Source: Bacteroidota bacterium (GTDB lineage: Bacteria > Bacteroidota > Bacteroidia > Palsa-948). Taken from it: DNA of 64,000 nucleotides. This document shows positions 42,828-51,886 of the stretch, in pieces. The notes below the pieces were generated by a model. That model was given only the letters and a program-made list of their open reading frames with translations. It was not told where the DNA came from and did no database searches. The stretch is from assembly GCA_016195025.1 (NCBI GenBank), contig JACQAL010000037.1, positions 1 through 64,000 on the forward strand. The letters are read 5' to 3'. Position 1 is the stretch's first letter. Each line of letters begins with the position of its first letter. A program made the translations under genes and the position numbers.

Positions 42828-44132
42828 ATGAAAAAAAATATTTTCACTTATGTTCCACTGTTTTTATTCTTTCATTTTGTTAACGCACAGGATTCTTCTT
42901 ATTACGTTTCAAATTTTCTTCGCTACGATGATTTTGTGTATAAAAAAAATATCCGCACCGTGCGGCTCGAGCGTGATGATTATGAATTCACCGCACCCAT
43001 ACTAAAACTCGGCTCGAATGATAAACTCAAACTGCTGTTCGATGACCTGGATAACGATACCAAAACCTACCGATTCACCATTGTTCACTGCGATGCCAAC
43101 TGGAATCCCACCGACCGCCTGCTTCAATCGGAATACATCACCGGATTTTTTGACGATGGAATTCTCGATTATCAATATTCTAAAAACACGTTGCAGAAAT
43201 ATGTTCACTACGAATTGGTTTTTCCAACGGAAAATCTCAAGCCGGCAAAATCGGGAAATTACATTCTGAAAGTTTTTCTCAATTACGACCCGAACGATGT
43301 TGTGCTCACAAAACGATTCATGGTGCTCGATGACCGGCTGAATATTATTCCCGAGGTACATCATCCTTCCATCACGGACAATTATAATTACAAACAGGAA
43401 ATTGATTTCACCATTCAAACTTCCAATTACCAAATTGTAAATCCTTACCAGGATTTAAAAGTAATGCTCATGCAGAATGATCGCTGGGACAATGCCATTA
43501 CCAAACTCAAACCGCTTTTTGTAAAAGACAACGAACTCACGTATCACAACGAGCAGGATAATGTTTTTGCCGGAGGAAATGAATTCCGGAACTTCGATAT
43601 AAAAAGTATTCGCTGGCGCTCGGAGTATGTAAAAAATGTTTGGCAGGATTCTGCGCGCAATTACCACGTGCAACTTTTTCCCGGCAAACGCAGAAATTAT
43701 CTCGGCTATTTTTCCGACCGCGATTTGAATGGGAAATATAAAATTGTGAGGCAGGAAAGTTCGCCCAATGCCAGCGAATCGGAAGCTGAATATATTTACG
43801 TGCATTTCACGCTGCTTATGGATAACCCGGTAACTGACGGAAGCATTTATGTTTTTGGCGCTCTCACCGGCTGGAAATATTCCAACGAATACAAAATGTT
43901 TTACAATAAAACGCTGAAGCAGTATGAAGCCACGCTGTATCTCAAACAGGGTTATTACAACTACGAATACGTTTACTTAAACGATGGCGAAAAAACAGGC
44001 GATGAAACTTTTGTGGAAGGCACCCACTTTGAAACCGAAAATGATTATGAAATTTATGTTTACTACAAACCGATGACGAGCAATTACGATATGCTGATAG
44101 GAATGAAACGGTTTAACTCATGGAAATATTAA
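42828..44132 (+). CDS. Type IX secretion system plug-type protein (DUF5103)
   Basis: 434 residues. Signal peptide 1-20 (ending VNAQ). The DSSYYVSNFLRYDDFVYKKNI start, RFTIVHCDANWNPTD, and strand-rich later half (VFGALTGWKYSNEYKM, YKPMTSNYDMLIGMKRF) match DUF5103 proteins described as plugs of the SprA/Sov translocon in T9SS. The plug closes the outer-membrane channel when no cargo is bound. This fits the seven T9SS cargo proteins of the window. Ten bp after the truncated gene, so perhaps expressed from the same transcript. Confidence 0.82.
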   Translation: MKKNIFTYVPLFLFFHFVNAQDSSYYVSNFLRYDDFVYKKNIRTVRLERDDYEFTAPILKLGSNDKLKLLFDDLDNDTKTYRFTIVHCDANWNPTDRLLQSEYITGFFDDGILDYQYSKNTLQKYVHYELVFPTENLKPAKSGNYILKVFLNYDPNDVVLTKRFMVLDDRLNIIPEVHHPSITDNYNYKQEIDFTIQTSNYQIVNPYQDLKVMLMQNDRWDNAITKLKPLFVKDNELTYHNEQDNVFAGGNEFRNFDIKSIRWRSEYVKNVWQDSARNYHVQLFPGKRRNYLGYFSDRDLNGKYKIVRQESSPNASESEAEYIYVHFTLLMDNPVTDGSIYVFGALTGWKYSNEYKMFYNKTLKQYEATLYLKQGYYNYEYVYLNDGEKTGDETFVEGTHFETENDYEIYVYYKPMTSNYDMLIGMKRFNSWKY

Positions 44133-44168
44133 AAAGTATAAGAAAAAAAATTCAACGTGGAAATTCAT

Positions 44169-45047
44169 TTAATATATTTCCTTCCTGCTTGCCTTCAGCG
44201 TATTCATCAGAAGAGAAGCAATCGTCATTGGCCCCACTCCGCCAGGCACAGGAGTGATGAAAGAACATTTCGGAGCCACTTCATCAAACTTCACATCGCC
44301 TAAAAGTTTCCAGCCGGATTTTGTTTGGTCAGATTTCACTCGTGTAATTCCCACATCAATCACCACCGCGCCTTCTTTCACATAATCTGCTGTGAGAAAT
44401 TCTGCCTTGCCGAGAGCGGCAATAATAATATCTGCACTTTGACAAATTTCTTTCAGGTTTTTTGTTTTGCTGTGTGTGAGTGTAACCGTACAATTTCCGG
44501 GATAAGAATTTCTCGCAAGAAGAATGCTCATAGGAGAACCAACGATGTGGCTTCTTCCAATCACTACGCAGTTTTTTCCTTCGGTAGGAATTTTATATCG
44601 TTCGATGAGTTGCAAAATCCCAAAAGGAGTTGCGGGAAGATAAGTTGGAAGATTCAAAGCCATTCGTCCCACGTTTGCAGGATGAAATCCATCCACATCT
44701 TTTTCGGGAGCGATGGCTTCAATAACTTTTCGTTCAGAAATAGTTGAGGGAAGAGGAAGCTGAACAATAAATCCGTCAATGTCTTTGTCATTATTTAATT
44801 CGGAAATCTTTTTCAGCAAATCATTTTCAGAAGTTGTATCGGGCAATCTTACGAGCGTTGATTTGAATCCAACACGCTCGCACGCTTTCACTTTTCCGCC
44901 AACATACGTTTCGCTCGCGCCATCATTGCCGACAAGTATTGCTGCGAGGTGGGGAATTTTTTCTCCGGAAGATTTTATCTTCTTTACTTCCTCAGCAATT
45001 TCGCTTTGGATTTGTTCTGATATTTTTTTACCGTCAATTATATGCAT
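44169..45047 (-). CDS. folD: Bifunctional methylenetetrahydrofolate dehydrogenase/cyclohydrolase
   Basis: 292 residues, family length. [14 protein letters not shown] contains the catalytic Lys, [10 protein letters not shown] is the folate site signature, [11 protein letters not shown] is the NADP loop and [16 protein letters not shown] the C-terminal signature. It interconverts 5,10-methylene- and 10-formyl-THF. Minus strand; the DUF559 unit lies 7 bp before its start. Confidence 0.96.
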   Translation of the reverse strand: MHIIDGKKISEQIQSEIAEEVKKIKSSGEKIPHLAAILVGNDGASETYVGGKVKACERVGFKSTLVRLPDTTSENDLLKKISELNNDKDIDGFIVQLPLPSTISERKVIEAIAPEKDVDGFHPANVGRMALNLPTYLPATPFGILQLIERYKIPTEGKNCVVIGRSHIVGSPMSILLARNSYPGNCTVTLTHSKTKNLKEICQSADIIIAALGKAEFLTADYVKEGAVVIDVGITRVKSDQTKSGWKLLGDVKFDEVAPKCSFITPVPGGVGPMTIASLLMNTLKASRKEIY

Positions 45048-45053
45048 TTGATT

Positions 45054-45084
45054 TCCCCCTTAATAAAGGGGGTTAGGGGGTTGT
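45054..45084. repeat. Left inverted copy flanking the DUF559 gene
   Basis: TCCCCCTTA, then ATAAAGGGGG, TTA, GGGGGTTGT. CCCCCTT/AAGGGGG forms a hairpin. It matches the inverse of 45470-45502 apart from two loop bases and a 2-bp difference. The stop codon of the DUF559 frame (TAA) lies inside it. Confidence 0.9.
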
Positions 45085-45456
45085 CTGCAATTTATTTTTG
45101 ATTTCCAATTCTTCAATAAAATCTTCGACTACTCTTATAATATGATGAATCTGGATTTTAATTGATTTATCATCCAATCTTAAAAAAGTAATTCCTAATT
45201 TCTCAAGTTCATTCTGTCTTTTCAAATCCTCTTCAGCTTTTTCATTATGGCTACTTCCATCTACTTCGATTGCAAGTTTTAATTTGCTGCAATAAAAATC
45301 AACAATATATTTTTTAATCGGCTTCTGACGCATAAATTGATATCCTTTGATTTTTCTTCCTTTCAATTGTTTCCATAATAAAACTTCTGAAAGCGTGCTG
45401 TTGTTTCGTAAATCACGAGAGAGTTGCTTTAGATTTGAATTGTAATAGATTTTCAT
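45073..45456 (-). CDS. DUF559 endonuclease-domain protein between inverted repeats
   Basis: 127 residues from the ATG at 45456 (MKIYYNSNLKQLSRDLRNNS). A longer frame from 45513 only translates the repeat. EVLLWKQLKGRKIKGYQFMRQKPIKKYIVDFYC and KLAIEVDGSSHN hold the Vsr-like active site: Asp in VDFYC, then EVDGSSH. DUF559 is related to very-short-patch repair nucleases. The C-terminus QTTP and stop come from the left repeat. The gene and both repeats fill the whole gap between folD and ffh, so this looks like an inserted unit rather than a resident gene. Target unknown. Confidence 0.88.
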   Translation of the reverse strand: MKIYYNSNLKQLSRDLRNNSTLSEVLLWKQLKGRKIKGYQFMRQKPIKKYIVDFYCSKLKLAIEVDGSSHNEKAEEDLKRQNELEKLGITFLRLDDKSIKIQIHHIIRVVEDFIEELEIKNKLQTTP

Positions 45457-45469
45457 TTTATATTTTCCC

Positions 45470-45502
45470 ACAACCCCCTTTATCCCCCTTTGGTAAGGGG
45501 GA
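45470..45502. repeat. Right inverted copy flanking the DUF559 gene
   Basis: ACAACCCCC, TTTAT, CCCCCTTTGG, TAAGGGGGA. Its inverse is almost the sequence of 45054-45084, and together they bracket the gene as inverted repeats with TCCCCCTTA at both outer ends. Confidence 0.9.
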
Positions 45503-45509
45503 TAATACA

Positions 45510-46841
45510 TCATCTTGGTTTCGGCATATTTTGCATCATCTTTCTCATCTGGTCTTTGTTGCCCATCATCCGCATCATCTTGCGCATGTCTTCAAATTGT
45601 TTCATCAGCCGGTTCACATCTTGAATGGGTCGCCCGCTGCCTTTTGAAATTCTTTGCCTGCGGCTTCCGTTGATTATGTCGGGATTGTTTCTTTCTTTCG
45701 GAGTCATTGATTGAATGATGGCTTCAATTCCTTTGAACGCGTCATCGTTGATATCAATATCTTTCATCGCTTTTCCAACTCCGGGAATCATTCCGATTAA
45801 ATCTTTCATATTGCCCATCTTTTTTATTTGCTGAAGCTGCCCGAGAAAATCATCGAAGTCAAATTTATTCTGCGCGAGTTTCTTCTGAAGTTTTTTTGCT
45901 TCTTCTACATTGAACTGCTCCTGCGCTTTTTCAACGAGCGTAACAATATCTCCCATTCCCAAAATTCTATCCGCCATTCTATCCGGATGAAAAACATCAA
46001 TCGCATCCATCTTTTCGCCCGTTCCAACAAACTTGATTGGCTTGTTCACGACAGATTTTATCGAAAGCGCAGCACCACCACGCGTATCGCCATCTAATTT
46101 TGTAAGCACCACTCCATCGAAATTTAATTTATCATTGAAAGCTTTTGCAGTATTCACTGCATCCTGTCCCGTCATTGCATCCACCACAAATAAAATTTCC
46201 TGCGGGTCAACGGCTTTTTTCACTGCGGAAATTTCATTCATCATCTGTTCGTCAATCGCAAGGCGGCCGGCAGTGTCAATGATTACAACCGTGTGGTTAT
46301 TATTTTTTGCAAACTGAATTGCTTTCTTCGCAATGTCAACTGCATTTTTATTTTCCGGTTCGGCAAAAACAGAAACTCCAATCTGCTCTCCTAAAATTTT
46401 CAACTGGTCAATCGCAGCAGGGCGGTAAATATCGCAGGCAACAAGCAATGGATTTTTTCCGCGCTTGTTCTTTAAATAGTTTGCAAGTTTTCCGGAGAAA
46501 GTTGTTTTGCCCGAACCTTGAAGTCCGCTCATTAAAATCACAGTAGGATTTCCCGTGAGTTTGATTTCTTCGTTCTTCCCGCCCATCAGTTCCGCTAACT
46601 CATCGCGGGTGATTTTCGTCATCAATTGTCCGGGAGAAATTGAAGTGAGAACATTTTGACCGAGCGCTTTCTCCCTTACGTTATCGGTAAAAGTTTTTGC
46701 TACTTTATAATTCACATCCGCATCGAGCAGCGCTTTACGGATTTCTTTGAGCGTTTCGCTCACGTTTACTTCCGTAATCTTTCCCTGCCCTTTCAGAATT
46801 TTAAAGGCGCGTTCTATTTTGTCGGATAAATTTTCAAACAT
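45510..46841 (-). CDS. ffh: Signal recognition particle protein Ffh
   Basis: 443 residues, family length. NG domain with GLQGSGKTTFSGKL (G1), DTAGRLAIDEQMM (G3) and LTKLDGDTRGGAALS (G4/G5), then the methionine-rich M domain with GSRRQRISKGSGRPIQDVNRL, which binds 4.5S RNA, ending in Met-rich RKMMRMMGNKDQMRKMMQNM. GTPase that targets signal-sequence proteins to the membrane. I did not recognise the 4.5S RNA gene here. Confidence 0.97.
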   Translation of the reverse strand: MFENLSDKIERAFKILKGQGKITEVNVSETLKEIRKALLDADVNYKVAKTFTDNVREKALGQNVLTSISPGQLMTKITRDELAELMGGKNEEIKLTGNPTVILMSGLQGSGKTTFSGKLANYLKNKRGKNPLLVACDIYRPAAIDQLKILGEQIGVSVFAEPENKNAVDIAKKAIQFAKNNNHTVVIIDTAGRLAIDEQMMNEISAVKKAVDPQEILFVVDAMTGQDAVNTAKAFNDKLNFDGVVLTKLDGDTRGGAALSIKSVVNKPIKFVGTGEKMDAIDVFHPDRMADRILGMGDIVTLVEKAQEQFNVEEAKKLQKKLAQNKFDFDDFLGQLQQIKKMGNMKDLIGMIPGVGKAMKDIDINDDAFKGIEAIIQSMTPKERNNPDIINGSRRQRISKGSGRPIQDVNRLMKQFEDMRKMMRMMGNKDQMRKMMQNMPKPR

Positions 46842-47059
46842 GGTTTCAAAAAATGAAAGGCGAATTTAGGAATTTTATCTGGCGGAAATTTAAGAGATAT
46901 AATTCCTGTCATGTTTTATACCTTATTATATGCTGAGGAAAGAATATTTCGTTTCTTTTGAAACATTTTGACCTTCAACGAAGTAAACCTATCAGATTTA
47001 CTGACTTAAACATAAAAGGGATTTACTTTGCAGTCAATTCAGAAAATCAAAATCAGGAC

Positions 47060-47263
47060 ATGAAAAAAACGCTCGGGCAAATATTAAAACGCGAACGCAA
47101 GAAGCGCAAACTTTCCCAGGAAGAAATTGCAGATAAACTCAACACCGACAAGCAATATATTTCAAACGTTGAGAACGGGCGAAAAAATATCACCATTGAG
47201 CAACTCGAATTAATTCTTCTTGCCATCGGTGCCGACCACAAGGATATTTTGAAATTAAAATAG
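47060..47263 (+). CDS. XRE-type transcription regulator
   Basis: 67 residues from the ATG at 47060 (MKKTLGQILKRERKKRKLSQ). A frame from 46958 adds 34 residues without homology. The HTH is textbook: LSQEEIADKLNTDKQYISNVENGRKNITIEQLELILLAIG. Small single-domain repressor type. The 217 bp upstream gap to ffh has a TTTACTTTGCAG stretch about 35 bp before the start that could be a -7 box (weak). Target unknown; perhaps the ECF operon 60 bp downstream. Confidence 0.85.
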   Translation: MKKTLGQILKRERKKRKLSQEEIADKLNTDKQYISNVENGRKNITIEQLELILLAIGADHKDILKLK

Positions 47264-47324
47264 TCCCCGGAATTTTTTTTCTTTTTCTCTAAAATATATT
47301 TTCCCTTCATTCGTCTTCATAGGT

Positions 47325-47921
47325 ATGAAAGCCCTTTCGCTTACCTTTGATTCAGTAATGACGCAGACCCAGAACCAATCCATTCAGGAGACGGTGAAAA
47401 AGGAAAGCCCGCGCTTGCTGGATTTTATACGCAGGCGCATTCCCAATGCCGATGATGCCGAAGACATTCTGCAGGATGTCTTTTATCAATTGGTGGAAAA
47501 CACGCGGTTGATGAAACCCATTGAAGATGTTGGCGCATGGCTTTTCACAGTCACCCGCAACAAAATTACCGATTTGTTTCGCAAGAAAAAACCTGAGTCG
47601 CTGGAAAAGCAAATGATTCATTCGCACGAAGAGGAAGGCGAAATGCTTAACCTCTCGGATATTCTTCCCGCTAAAAATGATTCACCGGAAAATAAAATGC
47701 TTCGTTCGGCTGTGACCGAAGAACTGGAAGATGCGCTGGACGAATTACCGAAAGAACAGCGCGAGGTTTTCATGCTTCACGAAATTGACGGGAAGAGTTT
47801 CAGGGAAATTTCTGAACTCACAGGAGAAAGCGTGAATACATTGCTTTCGAGAAAAAGATATGCGGTATTATTTTTAAGAGAACGATTAAAAGAATTATAC
47901 AAAGAACTACTAAACAACTAA
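47325..47921 (+). CDS. ECF-type RNA polymerase sigma factor
   Basis: 198 residues, or 187 from the ATG at 47358 (MTQTQNQSIQ); both starts are possible. Region 2: DAEDILQDVFYQLVEN, GAWLFTVTRNKITDLFRKK. Region 4: ALDELPKEQREVFMLHEIDGKSFREISELTGESVNTLLSRKRYAVLFLRERL. No FecR-type anti-sigma gene follows; the next gene, 11 bp on, is a small membrane protein with a Cys-rich tail, a plausible partner or regulator. Cytoplasmic, activating stimulus unknown. Confidence 0.92.
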   Translation: MKALSLTFDSVMTQTQNQSIQETVKKESPRLLDFIRRRIPNADDAEDILQDVFYQLVENTRLMKPIEDVGAWLFTVTRNKITDLFRKKKPESLEKQMIHSHEEEGEMLNLSDILPAKNDSPENKMLRSAVTEELEDALDELPKEQREVFMLHEIDGKSFREISELTGESVNTLLSRKRYAVLFLRERLKELYKELLNN

Positions 47922-47932
47922 AACAAAAAACT

Positions 47933-48289
47933 ATGAGAAACCATTGGATTAAAAGATGCATCGGCATCGGCATAGCATGTGTGGCAGGCGCGTTCCTGCT
48001 CGGCTATGTGGTAATGGCATTATGGAACTGGCTGATGCCTGAACTTTTCGGACTCGGCATGATTACTTACTGGAAAGCATTCGGAATTCTGGTGCTTGCG
48101 AAAATTCTTTTCGGAGGATTCAGAGGAAGACACGGATGCGGATGCGGATACGGTGGGCACTGGCGAGGCGGCTGGCACTCACGCTGGAAACAAAAATGGG
48201 AAGGCATGAGCGAAGAAGAGCGTGCAAAGTTCCGCAAGTGCTGTGACCCCGATTGCTGTGAACAGGAGGAAAAAAAAGAAATGCTATAA
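47933..48289 (+). CDS. Small membrane protein with Cys-rich tail, linked to ECF sigma factor
   Basis: 118 residues. Two hydrophobic helices (about 10-30 and 40-60), then a Gly/His/Cys/Arg stretch (RGRHGCGCGYGGHWRGGWHS) and a C-terminal KCCDPDCCEQEEKKEML. Cys and His pairs suggest metal or redox sensing. It lies in the same operon as the sigma factor, where an anti-sigma or sensing role is plausible but not shown by homology. A palindromic terminator follows at 48319-48351. Confidence 0.7.
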   Translation: MRNHWIKRCIGIGIACVAGAFLLGYVVMALWNWLMPELFGLGMITYWKAFGILVLAKILFGGFRGRHGCGCGYGGHWRGGWHSRWKQKWEGMSEEERAKFRKCCDPDCCEQEEKKEML

Positions 48290-48318
48290 TGCATATGGAA
48301 TAAGGAGTGCTTCTAACT

Positions 48319-48351
48319 CTGTCAGGCGTTTAAATCCTGACAGGGTTTTTT
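48319..48351 (+). terminator. Palindromic terminator after the ECF operon
   Basis: CTGTCAGG (48319-48326) and CCTGACAG (48336-48343) form an 8-bp perfect stem with a 9-base loop, followed by GGTTTTTTAT. CTGTCAGG..CCTGACAG palindromes are also a common dispersed repeat in this phylum (recalled). Confidence 0.75.
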
Positions 48352-48453
48352 ATCTCATGTTGCCTGCTGAACACATTATCTCCCGCAAAAAAGAAATCTT
48401 TCCGTCAATTCCCGTGTTTTAATGTTAGTGAGGTTATAAATGAGAAGGCAATA

Positions 48454-49140
48454 TTAATCCAATACCGAATTTATTTTTTTATTATCGGCTTCTATTTCGT
48501 AAAACTTATAGCGGATGCCAATCGTCAACTGCTGAATTCGTCATTGGTCATTCAGCGCATTGCTCTTTAAAAGGTTACTGATGCCATAGCAGAAAACAGC
48601 TTCGGCAGAAAAAAGTTTGTTGATGCGAAAGGAGATTCCTATTCGCGGTTCAAAATCATAATCGGCAATATCCAATTTATCCATCTTGGAAGAATAAGAA
48701 GCGGAAACAGAATTCTGACTGAATGTTCCGTTTATTTTTCCAACGCTCTGCAACGCAAACAGCGTTTGAACGCCAAGATTAATGTTTACTTTTTTATATG
48801 TATAGCCATAGTAAACGGGAATTCCAAGATAACCGATGTATCGCTTATCATCTTCGCTTCTGAAATTGCCGGTTGAATCACGTATCTCCCAATGCTCTTT
48901 TCCGCGCACAATTACAATATCTACTTCTGCACCGAGAAATGATTTTCACCTGAACCTCTTTTGATAAAACATTCCTGCTGCTACGCAAGGGCGCAGTAAA
49001 TCTTTATGAACGGTGAAACTGGGAAGAGAAGAAGTGCTGATTCTGCTCACGCCCGCGCCCGCCTTAAATCCGAAAATAGTTTGTGCAGAAGAAAAAGAAA
49101 TAAATAAAGACAAACCCGCTGCTGCAAAAAAATATTTCAT
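48454..49140 (-). pseudogene. Outer-membrane beta-barrel gene with two in-frame TGA codons
   Basis: Read from ATG at 49140: signal peptide MKYFFAAAGLSLFISFSSAQ, then a barrel FGFKAGAGVSRISTSSLPSF ... FYQKRFR, TGA (48946-48948), then in the same frame KSFLGAEVDIVIVRGKEHW ... SNLLKSNALNDQ, TGA (48541-48543), then RIQQLTIGIRYKF, a typical C-terminal barrel strand, and finally TAA. No frameshift is needed. Either change could be a CGA or GGA codon mutated to TGA. Neighbouring genes use TGA as a normal stop (recA), so recoding is unlikely. Confidence 0.8.
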
Positions 49141-49145
49141 GGCTG

Positions 49146-51185
49146 TTACCAAATCACCACCCTTACTGAATCGGCACGGAACATTTTATCTCCTGATTTA
49201 ATATTGAATGCCTCGTAAAAATCTTTCATATTGCTCAGCGGTCCATCCACGCGAAACTGCGAAGGCGAATGAACATTGGTCATGATTTGATTTGCCAGCG
49301 CGGCATCGGTTCGCTGAAACATCCATGAATACGCAAACGAAAGAAAATATCTCTGCGCAGGCGTGAGCCCGTTGATGATTTTATTTTGCTTGTACTGTTC
49401 TGTTTTCTTAAACGCCTCAAAACCCATCACCGCACCGCCAAGGTCGGCAATGTTTTCTCCGAGCGTTGCATACCCGCGCACGTGCAAACTATCCAGCACC
49501 GTGTAAGCGTTGTATTGCTCCGCTAAAAGTTTTGCGCGCTGAGAAAATTTCACGCTGTCATCTTTCGTCCACCATCCTTTCAGGTTTCCTTCGGCATCGT
49601 ATTGCCTTCCTTCATCGTCAAAGCCATGCGTGATTTCATGCCCGAAGGTAGAGCCGGCAATCACTCCGTAAATCACCGCATCATCGGGAATTCCGTCAAA
49701 GCCCGGGACAATTATGTTGCAGCCAGGAATGCAAATCTCATTGAGCGTTGGCTCGTAGTAGGCGTTGTACGTTTCAGGAGTCATTCCCCATTCGGTGCGG
49801 TCAACCGGCTTTCCCCAGTGATTAATCATGTAATCGTAATGCCATTTTGCCGCGCGCATTACGTTTGCGCAATACGTGTTTCGTTCAATCTCCAGCGAAG
49901 AAAAATCTTTCCACGTATCAGGCCAGCCGAGTTTCATAGTTACTTTGCTCAATTTGTTAAGCGCTTTCTTCTTTGTGGTGTCGCTCATCCAGTCCAGTTT
50001 TTTTATGTGCTCTGCATACACTTCCATTAAATTAGTCGCGAGTTGAATGAATTTATCTTTCGTTTCCTTCGGCAAGTAATTCGCAACATACTCCCGGCTC
50101 ACAATCTGTTCTAAATTGCTTTCGGTTTCCTCCACTACTCTTTTCCATCTTGGCTTTTGTTCTTTCTGCCCGGAAAGAATTCGGTCATAGAAATTAAAAC
50201 TTTCGCCTTCAAAACTTTTACTGAGATACGGAGAATAGTTTCGGATAAGATTCCACTTTAAATAAATTTTCCAGTCGGCAATGGAAACTGTTTTCAGCGA
50301 AGCATCCACCTGTTTGAAAAACTCCGGTTGCATAACAATGAGCGTATCGCTGTTGGGAATGCCGAAGAGCGCGAGCATTTTTTTCCAATCCACAGCAGGA
50401 GAAATTTTATTTATCTCGGCAATGGTCATCTTGTTGTAGTTTTTGTAGGGGTCGCGCAGCGCTTCAATGGTGCGGCTCGCTTTTGCCAGAGAAGTTTCAA
50501 TAGTCATTATGCTTGTGCTGTTCTTTTCTGCTTCCGTGAAATTATTTCCCATTACCTGAAACATTTTTATAATGTGCTTTACATATTCTTCGCGAATATT
50601 TTTTGTGCGCGCATCGTTGTTGAAATAATAATCACGCTCCGGCAAACCAATTCCGCCCTGGCGGATGAACACCGCATACTTAGACGCTAATTTATCATCG
50701 CGCGTAACCGTGAAGCCGAACAAAGGATGAACCGACATTGAATGGAGGCGGGCAATGGAAGAAAGCACATCGTCTTTTGTTTTCACTGCGTCAATCTTTT
50801 TCAATTCTTCCTCAAGCGGAGTCATTCCAAGTTTTTCAATGGTTGTTGTATCCATGCCGGAGAAAAAGAAATCGCCAATCTTTTGTTTGTTGCTTCCCTT
50901 CGTAAGATTTTTTTCTTTCGCGTTTGATTCGCAAATCAGTTTGATTGAATTGTTCACGCTGTCTCTCACTATGAGAAAAATCCCATTGCCTGTTTCGGAA
51001 GAAGGAATGGGATTTTGCTTAAACCATTTTCCGTTTGCATACAAATAAAAATCATCTGCCGCGCGAACGCTCGAATCAATATGCTCAACGAGCGGGTCCT
51101 TTGATTTTTTTTCTGAGGAGGAATTATTATTCTGACAGGAAGAAAAAATAATTCCTGCAAATAATGCGAGTGTAATGTTTTTCAT
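49146..51185 (-). CDS. M13-family zinc metallopeptidase lipoprotein
   Basis: 679 residues, as in the neprilysin/PepO family. Lipoprotein leader ending FSSCQ (Cys 16). The active site is GSTFGHEITHGFDDEGRQYD (HExxH, with GENIADLGG holding the third zinc ligand Glu), plus NAYYEPTLNEICIPG and a terminal GPLSNMKDFYEAFNI with the substrate Arg region (SPSQFRVDGP). It cleaves small peptides in the periplasm or at the surface. The stop lies 5 bp before the start of the broken barrel gene, so the two were one transcript. Confidence 0.93.
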   Translation of the reverse strand: MKNITLALFAGIIFSSCQNNNSSSEKKSKDPLVEHIDSSVRAADDFYLYANGKWFKQNPIPSSETGNGIFLIVRDSVNNSIKLICESNAKEKNLTKGSNKQKIGDFFFSGMDTTTIEKLGMTPLEEELKKIDAVKTKDDVLSSIARLHSMSVHPLFGFTVTRDDKLASKYAVFIRQGGIGLPERDYYFNNDARTKNIREEYVKHIIKMFQVMGNNFTEAEKNSTSIMTIETSLAKASRTIEALRDPYKNYNKMTIAEINKISPAVDWKKMLALFGIPNSDTLIVMQPEFFKQVDASLKTVSIADWKIYLKWNLIRNYSPYLSKSFEGESFNFYDRILSGQKEQKPRWKRVVEETESNLEQIVSREYVANYLPKETKDKFIQLATNLMEVYAEHIKKLDWMSDTTKKKALNKLSKVTMKLGWPDTWKDFSSLEIERNTYCANVMRAAKWHYDYMINHWGKPVDRTEWGMTPETYNAYYEPTLNEICIPGCNIIVPGFDGIPDDAVIYGVIAGSTFGHEITHGFDDEGRQYDAEGNLKGWWTKDDSVKFSQRAKLLAEQYNAYTVLDSLHVRGYATLGENIADLGGAVMGFEAFKKTEQYKQNKIINGLTPAQRYFLSFAYSWMFQRTDAALANQIMTNVHSPSQFRVDGPLSNMKDFYEAFNIKSGDKMFRADSVRVVIW

Positions 51186-51214
51186 ATTCCGAAATTAAAT
51201 AAAAAGAGTTGCGG

Positions 51215-51883
51215 CTACTCCAGCCGACCGATATAATTTTCTTTCTGAAGTTGGTTTAACTTTTCGAATAGCGGCAAGTTGCGCAGTTCTGGTTCTGCTT
51301 TATGCTTGTTCACATTCACAATCACAATTTGCCCCTGTTTCTTGCGGAATATTCCTGTGAAATCATAATACGCTGCTATCACGGTAAGTTTTCCATCAGC
51401 AATCAACTGCTTGTATTTTTTGCAGGCGATATTCACCTGGTAATCCAGATTTTTTTCAATTACCTGTGCGTGCAGTTTTTCAAAATCAGAAGTATGCGCG
51501 TGTTCGTGAATCAGCGGTTTTAAGAAATCAAGTTCGTGCTGAATGTTAAATGTTTCTTCTGAAAACCCTTTGAGGTATGCTTTAATGGCTCCGCAATCGG
51601 AATGCCCCATGAAAAGAAGCACGGGAGTTTTCAGGTGGTAAATTCCATAATCAACCGAACCTTCGGTGGATAAAATCTGGTTGCCGATATTCTGAATGGA
51701 AAAAATTTTATTCGCAGTATCGGGAAGAAGCGCGTTGAGCGGCACGCGTGAATCCGAACAGGTTACCAGCGTGATGAAAGGCGTTTGCTGCTTTTTGAAA
51801 GAGTCAAAATAGTTTTCCTGATGCGCACCTGTAAAGATTTCATTCCCTTCAATTAATTGTGCAATGATGTCGGATGTATTCAT
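51215..51883 (-). CDS. Beta-class carbonic anhydrase
   Basis: 222 residues. Zinc ligands and acid/base pair are intact: VTCSDSRVP (Cys, with the Asp-Arg dyad), FMGHSDCGAIKAY (His and Cys). The family interconverts CO2 and bicarbonate and works in the cytoplasm as a dimer or tetramer. No signal peptide. Between the M24 and M13 peptidase genes on the same strand, with short gaps (3 and 29 bp). Confidence 0.93.
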   Translation of the reverse strand: MNTSDIIAQLIEGNEIFTGAHQENYFDSFKKQQTPFITLVTCSDSRVPLNALLPDTANKIFSIQNIGNQILSTEGSVDYGIYHLKTPVLLFMGHSDCGAIKAYLKGFSEETFNIQHELDFLKPLIHEHAHTSDFEKLHAQVIEKNLDYQVNIACKKYKQLIADGKLTVIAAYYDFTGIFRKKQGQIVIVNVNKHKAEPELRNLPLFEKLNQLQKENYIGRLE

Positions 51884-51886
51884 CGG

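Noticed and set aside
45457-45513. Long N-terminus of the DUF559 protein (YYPPYQRGIKGVV)
   Set aside because: This is the flanking palindromic repeat read in frame; the DUF559 homology starts at M 45456.
48454-49140. UGA recoding as a sense codon
   Set aside because: recA and other intact genes here end in TGA, so TGA is a normal stop; two nonsense mutations are simpler.
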